A program made the translations under genes and the position numbers. The notes under the pieces were generated by a model that was given only the letters and a program-made list of their open reading frames with translations, made no database searches and had not been told where the DNA came from. 64,000 bases of DNA from Melanocharis versteri (Eukaryota; Chordata; Aves; Passeriformes; Melanocharitidae). Position 1 is the stretch's first letter, and the number at the start of each line of letters is the position of its first letter. The stretch covers positions 310,001-374,000 of the forward strand of contig VZTG01010075.1 in NCBI GenBank assembly GCA_013397845.1, read 5' to 3'. Below are positions 37,301 through 49,005 of the stretch, one piece after another.

Positions 37301-40000
37301 ACTTATGGCGGAGGAAGGAGTTAATGACTGTGAATTGCTGTGTGAATTCTCCAGCATTCCCCAGAACCTTGTAACTGGCAGATAATTTTTTTTCACTGTC
37401 TCTTCCTGTTACTGATGGCTTTTAACTTTCATACTTCTGCTTTTTGTGGGACAACTCCAGTTTGGGCACATTAAAGGGAAAGGCATTATGGAAAAAAGAT
37501 AAATATGTTTAAAAAACTGAATCCTTATCTACCTCGTGATAAAATAAACCAAACACAAAGCATTCTTCTTGAATTTCTGCCTGGAGGTGGTACTTAAGAA
37601 TACAAATTGGCAAAATAAAACCCCAAATGGCTTAGGATAAGCTGGTTTATGGCTTCCACAGTTTGCATAGCCATTTTCTATTGCAATCTGAGTAGAAGAA
37701 GAAGAAGAAAAAAAGGAATGCCATGCCCACCTATTATAGAACTATATATACCCAGAAAAAAAATCCAGTTCATGTAATTATGTCTTAAAATGCTGTTTAA
37801 GAATGAATCTTTTAACTCTGCATAAACCAAGGCAGGGAGATCTATGAGACCACCCCGATAGAATATGACTGTAGTGATTATTTGTGAATGTGCAGTGCTA
37901 TGGGCTTTCCATATTAGTAAAAGAGCCTCTTTACTGCAACACAGATTCAGGTTATCCTTTGACAGGACTAGAATAGGTTCTCCTTGTCTTATGGCACAGA
38001 ACCATGCCCCAGCTGCCTCTCTCAGGCTCCCCTGCTGGTATCAGAAAGGAGCATATAGGGTCAATGGAATGAGATTCAAGCCCTGTTCACCCCACATTGA
38101 CATCAACAGCATATACAGATTTTGGGATGTGTCACAGGTTTACCAGGTCTGTCAGATCAAGGTATTTCTCTTGGGAGCATCCCTAGATGCCTAGGTGTTA
38201 TCTGATCCTGAGAGTTTTGCACTCTGCCTCATTTTTTTTTCCTCTGGTTTCATTATAAGCAACCACATTTTCAAAATGGAGGTTGCCCTATTTCTGTCTT
38301 CCAATCTTTTCTGCAGGGGCATGCACACCACCTACACGCTCCACGTGATACTGAAAAGATTTAACAAAGGCACAGCTCACATTGGGGCACTTAGTACAGG
38401 CTTAATGAGGTGGCTCTTCTTTAAAGACTTCCAGAAGGGCAGCCATATTTTGCCACAGTGAGTTAAGATAAAACAAAATAAACAAATGCTTTGATTTCAC
38501 CCAAACCTAATGTACTCTTGATTACTGTTGAAACCAATTGGTGATCTTCTGTAATAATTTCAGGATTCAGGAGGAACGTCTAGCAAAGAGACAATGGTGC
38601 CCTAAGTAGTCTTAATTCAGTTTGACAGCTAGTAATAGGCAGCTGCTCCTACCACAGGCTCGTGATCAATTAATTCCTTTAGTCCATCAATTCAGCTCAG
38701 ACAAACCCCACAGTGTAAGTTCTGTGTTGGAGTTTGTGCTGGGCCATTATCTTCTGTACCTGTCAGCAGCTCTAATCCTGTTTGCCACTGGCTGCTTGTG
38801 GTCTCCTGCCCAACCAAAACTCCTCTGTTACAGCTTTTCTTTTTTCTCATTATGGGGGATGGACTTATCTTCTTAACCAGGCTGTTTTAGTGGTCTGTAG
38901 CACACCCTGTTATCAGACTGTCTTGACCTTCCTTAACACACAGATTCATAAACCGATATGTGCAGAACCTGCTGCTCAGTGTCCTCATTTACACCACAAG
39001 AAATGCTTCCTCTTTCACGTAGCACACCGTATCACCCACTGACACATTTTTGTCCTCAGACCTATCCCAATGATTTTAGCATTCCAGTCATAAGAATTAT
39101 TCTTTTTTAATGCTAGTGTTGCCAATTAAATTACATTTCTGCTTATCCACAGGAATTTCCATTTCATTCTTCTTGTTACCCTGGCGTTTGTTATCCAATA
39201 GACCAAGCAATTTCTTGTCTTTGAGTTTGATGTCTTTATAGTTCTGCTGGCTGATAATAAATTGTTCGTGGCTTTATGTCCCTTTGCAGCCTTCTCCACA
39301 TGTGTTAGCTGTGTTCCAGCCAGTCTCCAGCTAGGGCTATACTGCTTACATATATGATGCAAGCTCTGCAGTTCACACAGACCGACCATGCACGCTTTCT
39401 TTTCTGCTCTGAAAGGAAAATAAACATAAAGAAGGCAAGTCACAGCAGCTGTCTCCGCAGTGGCAAATTTACCGACTAGTTTAGAGCTATTCTTGCGGAG
39501 AAAAGACCAAAATATCTTCTGCATCTCTCCTGGTGTCCCATTCACCTGCATTAGGGACCGTGTGTAGTTCTCATCATTACCATTCTTGTGCATTAACAAA
39601 CAGGGAATCAGACTCCCCAGATAAATTTTTAGTAAGTTTATTTAGTCCAAATAAAACATCTCCAAGTAATAATATTTGTTTTGGGGTTTCCAAAATGTTC
39701 AGGTCTTCTGAAGTCTCATTTTCCAACTTTTCCTTGCAACAGAAAGAGCTAGAAATCTGTAGGTTTGTTTGATTTTTTTTTTTGGCGTGTTTTTTTGTAA
39801 TGAAAACTGAGACTTTCATTTCAGGAACTGGAGCTTGAAGAAAAATACTATTATCAGGAGATAAATAGCAACAGTGGGGGAGTTGGCAATGCTGTTATCT
39901 TGTGTGCATCTTAGGAGTCTTGGCAATCACACGCCAGCTTCCTGTTCAGAAAAGTTTGCTAGTTGACCAGAACAGATCTTCAGCCTCAGTGTAGCACCTG
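31301..40000. other. Unannotated AT-rich stretch with unidentified open frames
   Basis: No gene could be named. Minus-strand open frames at 35,778-36,134 (118 codons) and 39,126-39,894 (two overlapping frames) are longer than typical here and are discussed in the findings. On the plus strand, 37,865-38,461 and 38,622-39,042 hold back-to-back frames of 80-110 codons in a locally GC-richer patch, again without recognisable similarity. An (AGA)n-like run lies at about 37,690. No CR1, LTR or DNA transposon was recognised. Confidence 0.4.
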
Positions 40001-40121
40001 GTAGCTTGGTGAAACCCATTCAGCTTGGTCAGTTCCTACCTGGGGTGATCTGGAGCCATGCATGTACTGAATAAAATTACTAAATTTGGATATTTTTGAA
40101 CTCTGAACAGCAGTTCGTAGC

Positions 40122-40165
40122 TCTGGATCTGAATTTCCAGCATGAAATCTGGATCTGAATTTCAG
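40122..40165. repeat. Partial tandem duplication, period 26
   Basis: TCTGGATCTGAATTTC occurs at 40,122 and again at 40,148, followed by CAG in the second copy and CCAG in the first. A small local duplication without further structure. Confidence 0.7.
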
Positions 40166-43100
40166 CTCGTATGTCCAAACTGGTTTAAGTCATAATCCTT
40201 GATATAAAGAGATCTAAATCTATGGGGAAGAGAAAGACATATTTGAAATTCAAATGAAAATACTGTCATTTTAATTCTCCCCAGTGAAAATTCAGACTCT
40301 GCAGCAAACCCAAACAGTTTCAATGCTGTTGAAGAGAGTTTCTTCGTGGATTTTTGGCAACTATTCTCCCTAGAAAGATGTTGGTTCAGTGGCAAGAGAA
40401 AGTGAATGTACATCTTCTCCTTAACGCTCCTTGCCATGATAGCACAACTTTATTGTCTCCTCCTTGATCTTTCCTTGTCTACTGTAGTTTTAGGAAGTTC
40501 TTTACTATGACCGAGCAAAATATGTTACCACTGCTGAACGACTGATTCTGATCCTAACACACTGACGTGCATATTACTCATGGAAATGTGAGAGCGAACT
40601 TCCTGAGAAATACACTAAAGCAGATTTTCTCTGCTCAGTGACAGTGCAGATGAAGGAAAACAACATACCAATTGTGGGAAGTCGGGTTTTTTTTATTGTG
40701 ATAGGAACCTGTACCTACGAGTTTGACAGTTGAGGGTGCTCAGTTGCTCTGAAAATGAGCCCCAGATCTTCTGTCCTCAGCAAGCTTTTATTGCTTTAGC
40801 TCTGATTGATGGGTTCAGAGAACTGGAGCCTAAAGATAAGTCTTTAATGGATCACTAAATTGTGACTGCCAAGCAAATTATTGTGTATGGGTTTTAGAAA
40901 TTGTGCTACCTAGAAGACAGCATATTTCAGGAGTGAAATTTTATGCTGGAGGGAAAACAAAACAACAGCATTTTCAGAAGTTTTAATGGCTGATTTGTTC
41001 AGAATGTTTACTTGCTGCTGTCTCCTTTCTTTGTTCAGTCTTCACTTCAGCATCTCTCCTTTCTGCCATATACACATTAGTGAAGCCATTTTATTACCTT
41101 TCTTATACAATTTTGCAACCTTAAGTTTTTTTCCCATAGTTATTAACACTAAAAACAATACAGATAAATTTCTTATTGAAAGGAATATTCACAGATGTCA
41201 TATAAGGGAGTTATTCTTTATGTGTATTTTGACATCTTTATGAAGAAATAGCTTGGACACTGAAGTTGCGACCTCTTCTTTTGTCACTGTTCTCTTCATA
41301 AACATTTAATGTGCAATATTTAAAGGCTTAATATATCTTTTCTACACTGGGCTAGCATTCACAAAACCAGTTTTTGCAGCATGCTCACAAATCATTTATC
41401 TGGACATGGAACCTATTTTTATGACAATATTAGTGTCCAATAGCTATTTTTGTGTTGAGCATGTGTTGAGTTGCCTTTGACAAGGATTGGAAGCAATTAA
41501 GCTTAACAACTGTAATAGCATCTCAGGTATTGCTTGTCTATGAATTGCTGCTATTGCTGTATGATAACAAACCTGGAAACAATACATATCTAAAGAACTC
41601 ACAGTCATTAACCTCTATGTTAAAAGGTCTGTTTAAAGGTTCAGAGGATAGTCGGTTATGTTTTGAGCAATTTTGTGTGTTTGTGTGTGATTTAGATTGC
41701 TTCTTTGTCATTATTATTATGACCTAATTTGTATATCAAAGGTTTATTCATTTTTGTGGGATTTATTCCTGATGCAAAATTTTAGCTGTAAGAAAACACA
41801 TTGTTTCAGGGTTTAGAAATATATAATGGTGCCGATTAATTGTAATGCATAAGAGACAATATTTTAAAACCTTGAAATTTAAAAACCCCCACAAACCACA
41901 ATTAAATACGCAGGTAGAAAATGAATTTATGGAAGGATTTGAATAAGAAAAGCCTAGTAAAAATGTGAAAATGTGAAAGTCAACTTTTGCTCAAAAACAT
42001 TAGGAAATCAGAAATCAGCATTTGGTAGTAGAGCAAAAATTAGAATTTGTAAACTAAATTCAATTTTGCAATAAAATACAAATGGCAAGTGTATGTAATG
42101 AAGCACATGACAAATTTTGCTACAGATTTTGGCTTAAGAATGGACATGAAGCTGACTTTGGTTAGCTAGAGAAAGAGAAATATCTTGCTTCTGCACCTGA
42201 AAAGATGTCATTTTTGTGTTGCTGATGGTAACGCGAATTTGGATGAAAGAAAAAAAAAGGTTACACAGTCACATTTCATTAAGCCAACAAAATACTGAAA
42301 AGAATAACACACATTTTCAAGGGTAGTATAGTAGACTTCTGGGTATCTTAGATGACTTTTAGTTTTATTTTGCTTGAGTAAGCATTTTATGATCGTTACA
42401 AAGCCCTCATAGCAATGAAAAGTGCAGAGTAAAATGAGAGTCTGAAATGAAAATCGTTGGTTTGCATAGGATGTCTTCAAGAGAACACAGAGATACTGAG
42501 GTTTGCAATGTATTATCCTCCAAATTATAAAATTTGTGCATAACAGAGGAGTAATAAGTCCCATTTATAGCCAGGAAAATAAGTCAAACCCTATTAAATG
42601 AACAGTGATGGACAGATACATCCTACATAGTGGTAATTTTACTTCTGTATATTGTGCTTTTATTTTCAAGTGTATTGGGTCATATGTTGTCTTCTGTGTT
42701 AAACCCCCAAAATTATAAGATGCTGTTTTAACTGAGGTAAGGACATTATGAAATAAATGTTTAGCTTAACTGTGCTGACAACATGGAATGGTACCAGACT
42801 TTGAAATCTCCATGTCCATCACATAGTCTTTTCATGTTTGCTGGCTTCTGAGGTGGAATAAAAAATACTTTAAGTGCTGGGATTTCTGAATAGAACCTTA
42901 TGTTCTATAAGGGCTCCTGAAGCATGGATAAAGAAAGAAACTCTTCTTAGGCAGCCGTAGAGAGGTGAAAATATTAGTGGTCTCTCACCAACAGATGCGT
43001 CTGATTATTGCAACACTGACTTAGTCTAAGTTCTCCCCAGCTTCGCATAGAGTATATATAGACAGATGGAAGAATAAAATTACATTAGAGTCAATACTGG

Positions 43101-44055
43101 ACAGTAAAACCTGGGAGTGTAGGAGAGGAATTTTTTTTTGGTGAAATTCTACTCCTTTGTTTTCTCCCAAACTGTTTTAACGATGTTGTCTTTATAGCTT
43201 TAACACTGTTAGTACAGGCAGTCTTATTCCTGGAATGGGCAGACAAGGTCTGTAAGTGTCTAATCAGCAGATAATTTATGTGTACTTCTGAGGACATATA
43301 AACCTGAAATACAATGTGTTGGATGCACACCTGGCTTCTTCACACAAAAGGAAAGAAAACAATACTCCTAATAATGCTTACCTAGAAAAGTGCAGAGTAA
43401 TACTGAATGCAAATTACCCAGATGAAAGATTCCCTGGAAGGAGATATCTTTAAATCTGCTCCACATCCTCTGTCTTACAAGGAAGTTTAGGTTTATATGA
43501 AAACAATTACCAAAGACAGAAGAGAAGGAGAGATGCACAAGTGAAACCTCACAAAATGCAAGAGAAGGGTAAGATGATGGTAATCACAGATGCCTTTTTC
43601 GAATACAGCTAACACAGATTTTGTTGGAAGAAGAAGAATTGTCCTAAGGAGTTCACAGTCAAAGATAATCAAAAGCAAGGAAATCTGTACTGAGATGGAG
43701 ACCAAGTGTGGCATAAGATGAACTACCTGACAAATCAGTGTTTGCATATAGTTTGGTAGCATGCAATAAAAACCAAGCAAGAAAGCTGTGCTTGCACCTT
43801 AGAGAGGAGACATCGTCTGATGATAGGTGGTGAGTAGGCTCATAGTAGATAGACCAAAGATCCTGAGTAGACACAGATTACGTATTCTTCCAAATTTTAC
43901 CCTGTCCTGATCAGATCAAAATGACTGGTTTGTAATTCAGTGATTCCTTTGCTATTTGCCATTCATCATCACAAGAACAGGAAGAAATTGTTCAACATAA
44001 AATGTATGAAACTCTTGAAATTCTGATAGGACTGAAATTAAGTACTCATGATGTT

Positions 44056-44085
44056 CATTATTTTTATCAGGAGATAAAAATAATG
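44056..44085. repeat. Perfect 13-bp inverted repeat (hairpin)
   Basis: CATTATTTTTATC and GATAAAAATAATG are exact reverse complements separated by AGGA. The stem is AT-rich with 13 pairs and a 4-base loop. It is too short for a microRNA precursor. It could form a cruciform or be the remnant of terminal inverted repeats, but no element is recognisable around it. Confidence 0.8.
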
Positions 44086-46650
44086 TAATGCAGTGTTGAA
44101 AAAAGCTTTGAAACAAATGCAGCTACAAGTCTAAAATTAAAGGCAGAAAAACATGTGCTGTGAGAAATCTTGTCTAGGTAGTTTGGTCATGTGATTGATA
44201 AATGTGATAGTAGAGACAAGACAAAATGTGTAGATGAAGTTCCAGTGTTCACTAGTATATCCAAATTTCTGTGGGTCTCTGATAAGGCAATACTGTGTAG
44301 CAAATTCCGACCTTCTCTTTCCCCAGAGGGATGAGTTCTTTATGAACTATATAAAAGAGACTTTGTGGCCATCTGGGATAAATTGCACAAGCATGCCTTT
44401 GATGATTTTAAAAAACGATTGAACACATCTTCAGCAGTGGCATTTTATACTGTTTTCCAGTTCCCCAGGCATGATGCCATTTCTGCTGCACTGAGATGGC
44501 AGGCAGCTCAGGGCGTACTGTTTTAGGAAGCTGCAGATATTGATGACCAACATATCAATTTTGATGGTGCATTCCTGGTTAATATAAGGTCTTCCAAGAA
44601 TTTCAGTGAAGCTGTGGAACATGTTATTACAAATGTCTTAATCACATGTTGGAAAATGTTAGAAGACAAAAACCAGGCTGCCCTTAGGATGTCAAAAACT
44701 TCCTCAAGAGTTCAAATATAAGACTGGAAACCTGCTAGTTAGTAGTAAGTTGTCCTGGCATCTGCTCATCTGTGCACGCCCCAAAAGGCAAATTTGAAGT
44801 ATGTGGCTACATGCAATATAGTTTGTTACAGGAACAGTATTATGTCTGGATAAGCATTCCACATGAAAGGATCCTGTCCTTTTCACCACAGCTCCAGGTC
44901 TGGGCAGAACTATCTATTTTAAAAGGTGCTCAATAGCTCACGCCAGTCTCACACCAGCACAGGGACACCAGAATGGTAAACCATTAGGGGCACGCCCACT
45001 TGTTTCAGCTTGCCCCGTTTTGCTGGGCTGCCCTTAGGTTACTCAAGGTAGCCAGGTCTCATCCGTCCAGTCACACTGCCACTAAGTGGCACTGAATATG
45101 GAGTATGCAGGAACATTTCCAGTTTGAGCTCAGGACTGAAAGTACCTAGGGACATCAGGCTGGGGGTGTGATCAGCTCTACATATTGCAGAACTGGGGGA
45201 GCTAAATGGACTGAGAAGATTCAGCGCTGTCCACCTCCAAAGAGAAAACCAAATTGCTCCGAACTGTGTTTCGTCAAATGCTTATGGCTTGGCTATCCAA
45301 TGCCTGCACAAAATTCAGCTATTTCTGTGCAGGGCTGGGCAGCACCTTCTGCCTCATAATCCTGTTAGCACTGCGACCTGCATGAAGTGTTAAATGACTG
45401 TCTGGATCTGCTCAGCTGAGGCAATGTTCTGTATCCCAGTAAATACCTCTGTTGATTGACTTCCGTGTGTTTGCATACAGGTGGTAAGCAATCCAAAATC
45501 ATAGCTACTCTCCAGCCTTGCCTTTGACCAATAAAGAAATCTGGTCTCAAGGGCATCAGGAGACAATTAGTTACTAGAACAGAAGTGGGCATTATGTTTG
45601 TGTCTGTGGTTGTTCATACTCTTTCACAGCGGGCTTCTTTAGTTTCTGTGCTGCGTACCAGGCACACAGAGGCCCGTGGATGATTGGTCACTCAGCTTTG
45701 AAGAAGTTAGCTTCAGCTTGTTTGATCTGGTCTCTCCATCTGCATAGGGGACAGCCTTTCCAATGATGTAGTTTCACAGTTACAGGTTATTTTTATACTG
45801 AGCTATTTTTGAAAGACATTTGATAAGCTAAAACCCCATCACCTTTTGTTCAGAGTTTAGTAATATTCAGAAGCAAAAGGGTTTATGTACTGTGCTAAAA
45901 CCCCCTACTTTGTGTGCTTGTGAAATGTGCAGATACACTTTGAAGACAGCCAAACAGCTGAAGGCCAATTGTTCTTTTCTCAGGAAAAATAATGACATAA
46001 ATCCATGTATATGTCAAAAAAGAGAGGATGCACAAGTGAAAGTGACAGGAATGATGTCTTTCAACCTGAGATCATAATGGATTTAATAGAGTTAAATATT
46101 TATACACTGTGTTACTCAACAGAAAATAATAAAATTTGTGTTATTGGAAAGTATAGAAAAAAATCCCCTGAAATTGTACCTCAGTTGGTACCTGATTTTG
46201 GGAGAGGAAGAGTACCTGGAAACACTGAATCCTAAGACCCTCACACAAGTTATGAGTGTGATTTCCTTTCATGTAAAGCTCACAGAAAATCTGCTGCATT
46301 TAAGACTGAAAGTTTAAAAATCTACAACACCACCCACCCCCCACAGACAACAGTGTATAAAGTATCACAGATGCTTTTGAGTGCTACCAAACATCCTTGT
46401 GTAGTTGGCAGTTTCAAATGTCAGATCTTTGCTACTCCATCGTGTTTTGAAGCTGGGAAACTCTTGCTCAGCTCTTTCGTTCAAACAGGGAATGATTTAA
46501 TTTTGGAAGTTTGAAAATAAATGAAAGCCGTCTTTAGATAAGAGTGAATAAATGTTATCTTTGCACTTAGTAGAATCACCTCTTGATGCTCAACATGTTT
46601 CCTGTCTTGGCTGTGCAATGGCCTTTTACCTGTTCTCTTTTCATTAACAG

Positions 46651-46780
46651 TTTATTAGATCTTTTGCTTTTAATGAAATTAGCATGGCAGTTGATTTTGC
46701 GGATGAAGAAGAAGAATCCAGCCAAGAAGAAGGTCAGGCAACATGTCGATAAAGAAATAAATCTCAGTCTAGTTTTGTTT
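46651..46780 (+). other. Candidate 3'-terminal exon
   Basis: A good acceptor (CTGTTCTCTTTTCATTAACAG) ends at 46,650. The following frame is open for 33 codons: the residues begin FIRSFAFNEISMAVDF and continue with an acidic ADEEEESSQEEG run, then stop at TAA 46,750-46,752. An AATAAA poly-A signal begins four bases after the stop (46,756-46,761), and a T/GT-rich stretch (TTTTGTTTTTTGTTTGTTT) follows about 15 bases later, as expected for a cleavage site. The product is unrecognised. A second frame, also open, encodes a Leu/Lys-rich peptide, so the coding frame is not certain. All signals could coincide by chance. Confidence 0.15.
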
Positions 46781-47777
46781 TTTGTTTGTTTACTTCATTA
46801 GAAAAGACTGCAGTATATCCTGGTTAAATCGAAGTACGAATTATGGTCTTCTCTCAGCAGATAGAAATTCTCCTTTGATGTCCAGTTGCTAATTTTTAGT
46901 GGAGTTGCCAGAGTCAACTATCTCTGTGCCTCCTGCCTATGGGGCTTGCCCTATTCTCATGTTAGCAATCAGTAGGCAGAACTGTTGAGATTATCTCCCT
47001 TTGGAGTAAATCCATTCTGCTTTGCTTTTCTAGGGAAAAATGATGCTACTTGCCCTTTGAATGGAGCGGAGTTCACTTCTGTGCAGTTCTATCTTTAGCT
47101 GGATGAAATTCAAGTGTTGGTTAAGGCTGAGAAACCTAATGCTTCCCGTTGCCTGGACTCTTCACTGCTTTGCTGTTGATTTGTGCTATTATACTGGGTT
47201 TAGGTGATGTTAGGAAGATCAATTGAATATCTCTGGGAATCCTTTACTAGTGTAGCAGCAACTTTCTCTTGATAGTGAGCTGCAAAAGCATCAAGATACA
47301 GCTGGCTGAATAGTTGCAGGTGATTTTAATATACTTTAACTATATAAAAAAAGGTTTTTTTTTCCCCTCATGCGATGGTATTCTGATGGTAATTTAGAAA
47401 AGGTGATAGGTATATTAAAAATGTAAACTATCCCTCTATTCTGCTTTTTTATAAAATTTTAATTTTCTTTTGAAAATTATAGATGTCGTGGCTAGTTCTA
47501 GCCTTTAAAAGAATGTAGGTAATTTCTGATAATAAGGATTCTAGTTAATAGTCAATATAAAGATGAAACAGGTAATCCACATTCATCCCATGTTCCCAAT
47601 GGGAAATTTAGCTCTCACTTACTATCCAAAACAGTTGTATATTGTATGTACTATTAAAGATCTTCTGTTCTTCTGCTGTTAGAAGTGGCTCTTACTCAGA
47701 CAGTACTCACTTCTAGTGCTTTTTATGTTTGAAAATGTAGCTGAAGCATGTATGTGATGAAAGGTGATTATGTGAGT
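46781..47777. other. Unannotated AT-rich stretch
   Basis: No gene, RNA or transposon sequence was recognised. It contains A/T homopolymer tracts near 47,345-47,365. Confidence 0.5.
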
Positions 47778-47822
47778 TCCTAGAAACCCCAAAGAATAAG
47801 TCCTAGAAACCCCAAAGAATAA
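47778..47822. repeat. Perfect 22-23 bp tandem duplication
   Basis: TCCTAGAAACCCCAAAGAAT followed by AAG at 47,778-47,800 is repeated without mismatch at 47,801-47,822. Perfect identity points to a recent duplication. It lies about 50 bases upstream of the acceptor of the candidate exon at 47,872. Confidence 0.95.
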
Positions 47823-47871
47823 TTATGTTTTGTTTAGCGAATTTTGTCAATTTGTTTTCCTCAATTTACAG

Positions 47872-48022
47872 GATCTAAGGAGTGATACCATTACAGTGAT
47901 CACATGCAACAGTTCTAAATGCCTGCAGATAGTACTCTCTGCCCTTGCAGCTGGAATTGCTGTCTGAAGAAGGATTTGAATAGACTGCCCTTTCAATACC
48001 ACTTACGAAACTTTTGATGTCG
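47872..48022 (+). other. Candidate 151-nt exon (splice signals only)
   Basis: The acceptor TTGTTTTCCTCAATTTACAG, with a clear pyrimidine tract, ends at 47,871. A donor CG|GTAAGC begins at 48,023. One frame is open from the acceptor for 31 codons, with residues DLRSDTITVITCNSSKC then a hydrophobic LQIVLSALAAGIAV, and ends in TGA at 47,965-47,967. The other two frames stop at once. If spliced, it could be a non-coding RNA exon, a poison exon or a short C-terminal exon. It was not recognised as part of any known gene. Confidence 0.2.
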
Positions 48023-48744
48023 GTAAGCAAAATCTATTTTTTATTGCATGATGTTAGAAATTATTTTTTCTCTTTTTGCAACTAGAAGTTTTGAAACAAA
48101 CAAAAAAGGATGGGTTTGGCTCTGATGAGATTAACAACAGCGCGTTTTTCATGGTAAAAAAAAGCAAAAGGCTTCATGCATCACTATCTGAGAAACACTA
48201 GATGCACAGATGGGGACAGAGACGATTCTCTTTGGTAGGATACACAGTTGGCATGCATGCAAGAGAGAAGTTTGGGAACTGAGGTTAAAGTTTATTCATT
48301 ATGAACATTTTGGTTACTTATTTGGGACCCTGGTGATAAATGTATAGTGTGAATTAGAACCCTTTGAGCTTGTTTGAAACTTGGGGAAGTTGGGTTCTCA
48401 TGCAGATCTTTATGTTGGGATTTAATTCAAAACAAAACCTCCCAATTTTAGCTGTCCACAAGCCTTCCTGTTGGCCAAACTCCTGCATGAAGATTGTAGT
48501 GTGGGATTCAGCTACCATGTAACAGCCACTGTGCTACTTATTTGTGTGAGTATTACTGCCTGGGCTCAAGCAGCCTCTCCAGGAGGAAAAGATCCCTTCT
48601 GAGTCCTACATCATGTCCTGTGGAAGTGTCTCGGATGTCCTGTGACATCCTGGACACACTGTGGTGTCAGTAGCTGGATCCTGCTCCCAGCCAAGGGAGG
48701 CTGGAGAGTCATTCACCTCAACCAAAAGTGCTACCACCTATATT

Positions 48745-48810
48745 CATGGCTCTCTTATAGATCTATATTATATAGATCTCCATTTAAATGCATGCCTCTC
48801 TTACAGATCT
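48745..48810. repeat. Direct repeat flanking a palindrome
   Basis: CATGGCTCTCTTATAGATCT at 48,745 and CATGCCTCTCTTACAGATCT at 48,791 differ at two positions. Between and overlapping them is the perfect palindrome AGATCTATA-TTA-TATAGATCT (48,759-48,779). No known element was recognised. Confidence 0.7.
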
Positions 48811-48986
48811 TGTGTAATATTGCCAGACTGTGCAGATTTTGGACATGGAAGGAAGGATCTGTTGGCATGGGCATCTGTGTTGATACCCTTGTGGCTGGTA
48901 AGCTCGGTATCTCTGTAGGCATTTTAGATTGCATTGGCTTTATCCATGGACTACCAGGGGGAATTTAGACAGCAATGGTGCCTGTG

Positions 48987-49005
48987 GACACCTGAATCAG
49001 GTGTC
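48987..49005. promoter_or_regulatory. Palindromic double E-box (CACCTG/CAGGTG)
   Basis: GACACCTGA and TCAGGTGTC are exact reverse complements around a single A. Each arm holds the CAGGTG E2-box bound by ZEB and Snail family repressors and by some bHLH factors; paired boxes are typical for ZEB proteins. The palindrome is seen directly; function is inference. Confidence 0.2.

Larger units (their letters stand above)
40001..46650. other. Unannotated AT-rich non-coding stretch
   Basis: No gene or repeat family was recognised. It contains an imperfect 26-base tandem duplication at 40,122-40,165, a perfect 13-bp-stem hairpin at 44,056-44,085, and a 7-bp-arm palindrome (TGCCACT-A-AGTGGCA) at 45,077-45,091. 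The 44.9-45.4 kb part is slightly GC-richer. Confidence 0.45.

Noticed and set aside
37780..38160. Long minus-strand frame without ATG opposite the 37,865-38,194 frame
   Set aside because: Contains a stop in the middle, no recognisable protein, and lies in a locally GC-richer patch where long frames are expected.
43382..43433. Minus-strand 52-nt segment with CTTCCAG acceptor and CTAG|GTAAGC donor
   Set aside because: Only splice-like signals; short, single, and isolated on the minus strand. Typical pseudo-exon.
45640..45780. Weak resemblance to a MIR tail (CTCTCCATCTGCATAGGGGACAG)
   Set aside because: Only one short block matches and the core is not recognisable.
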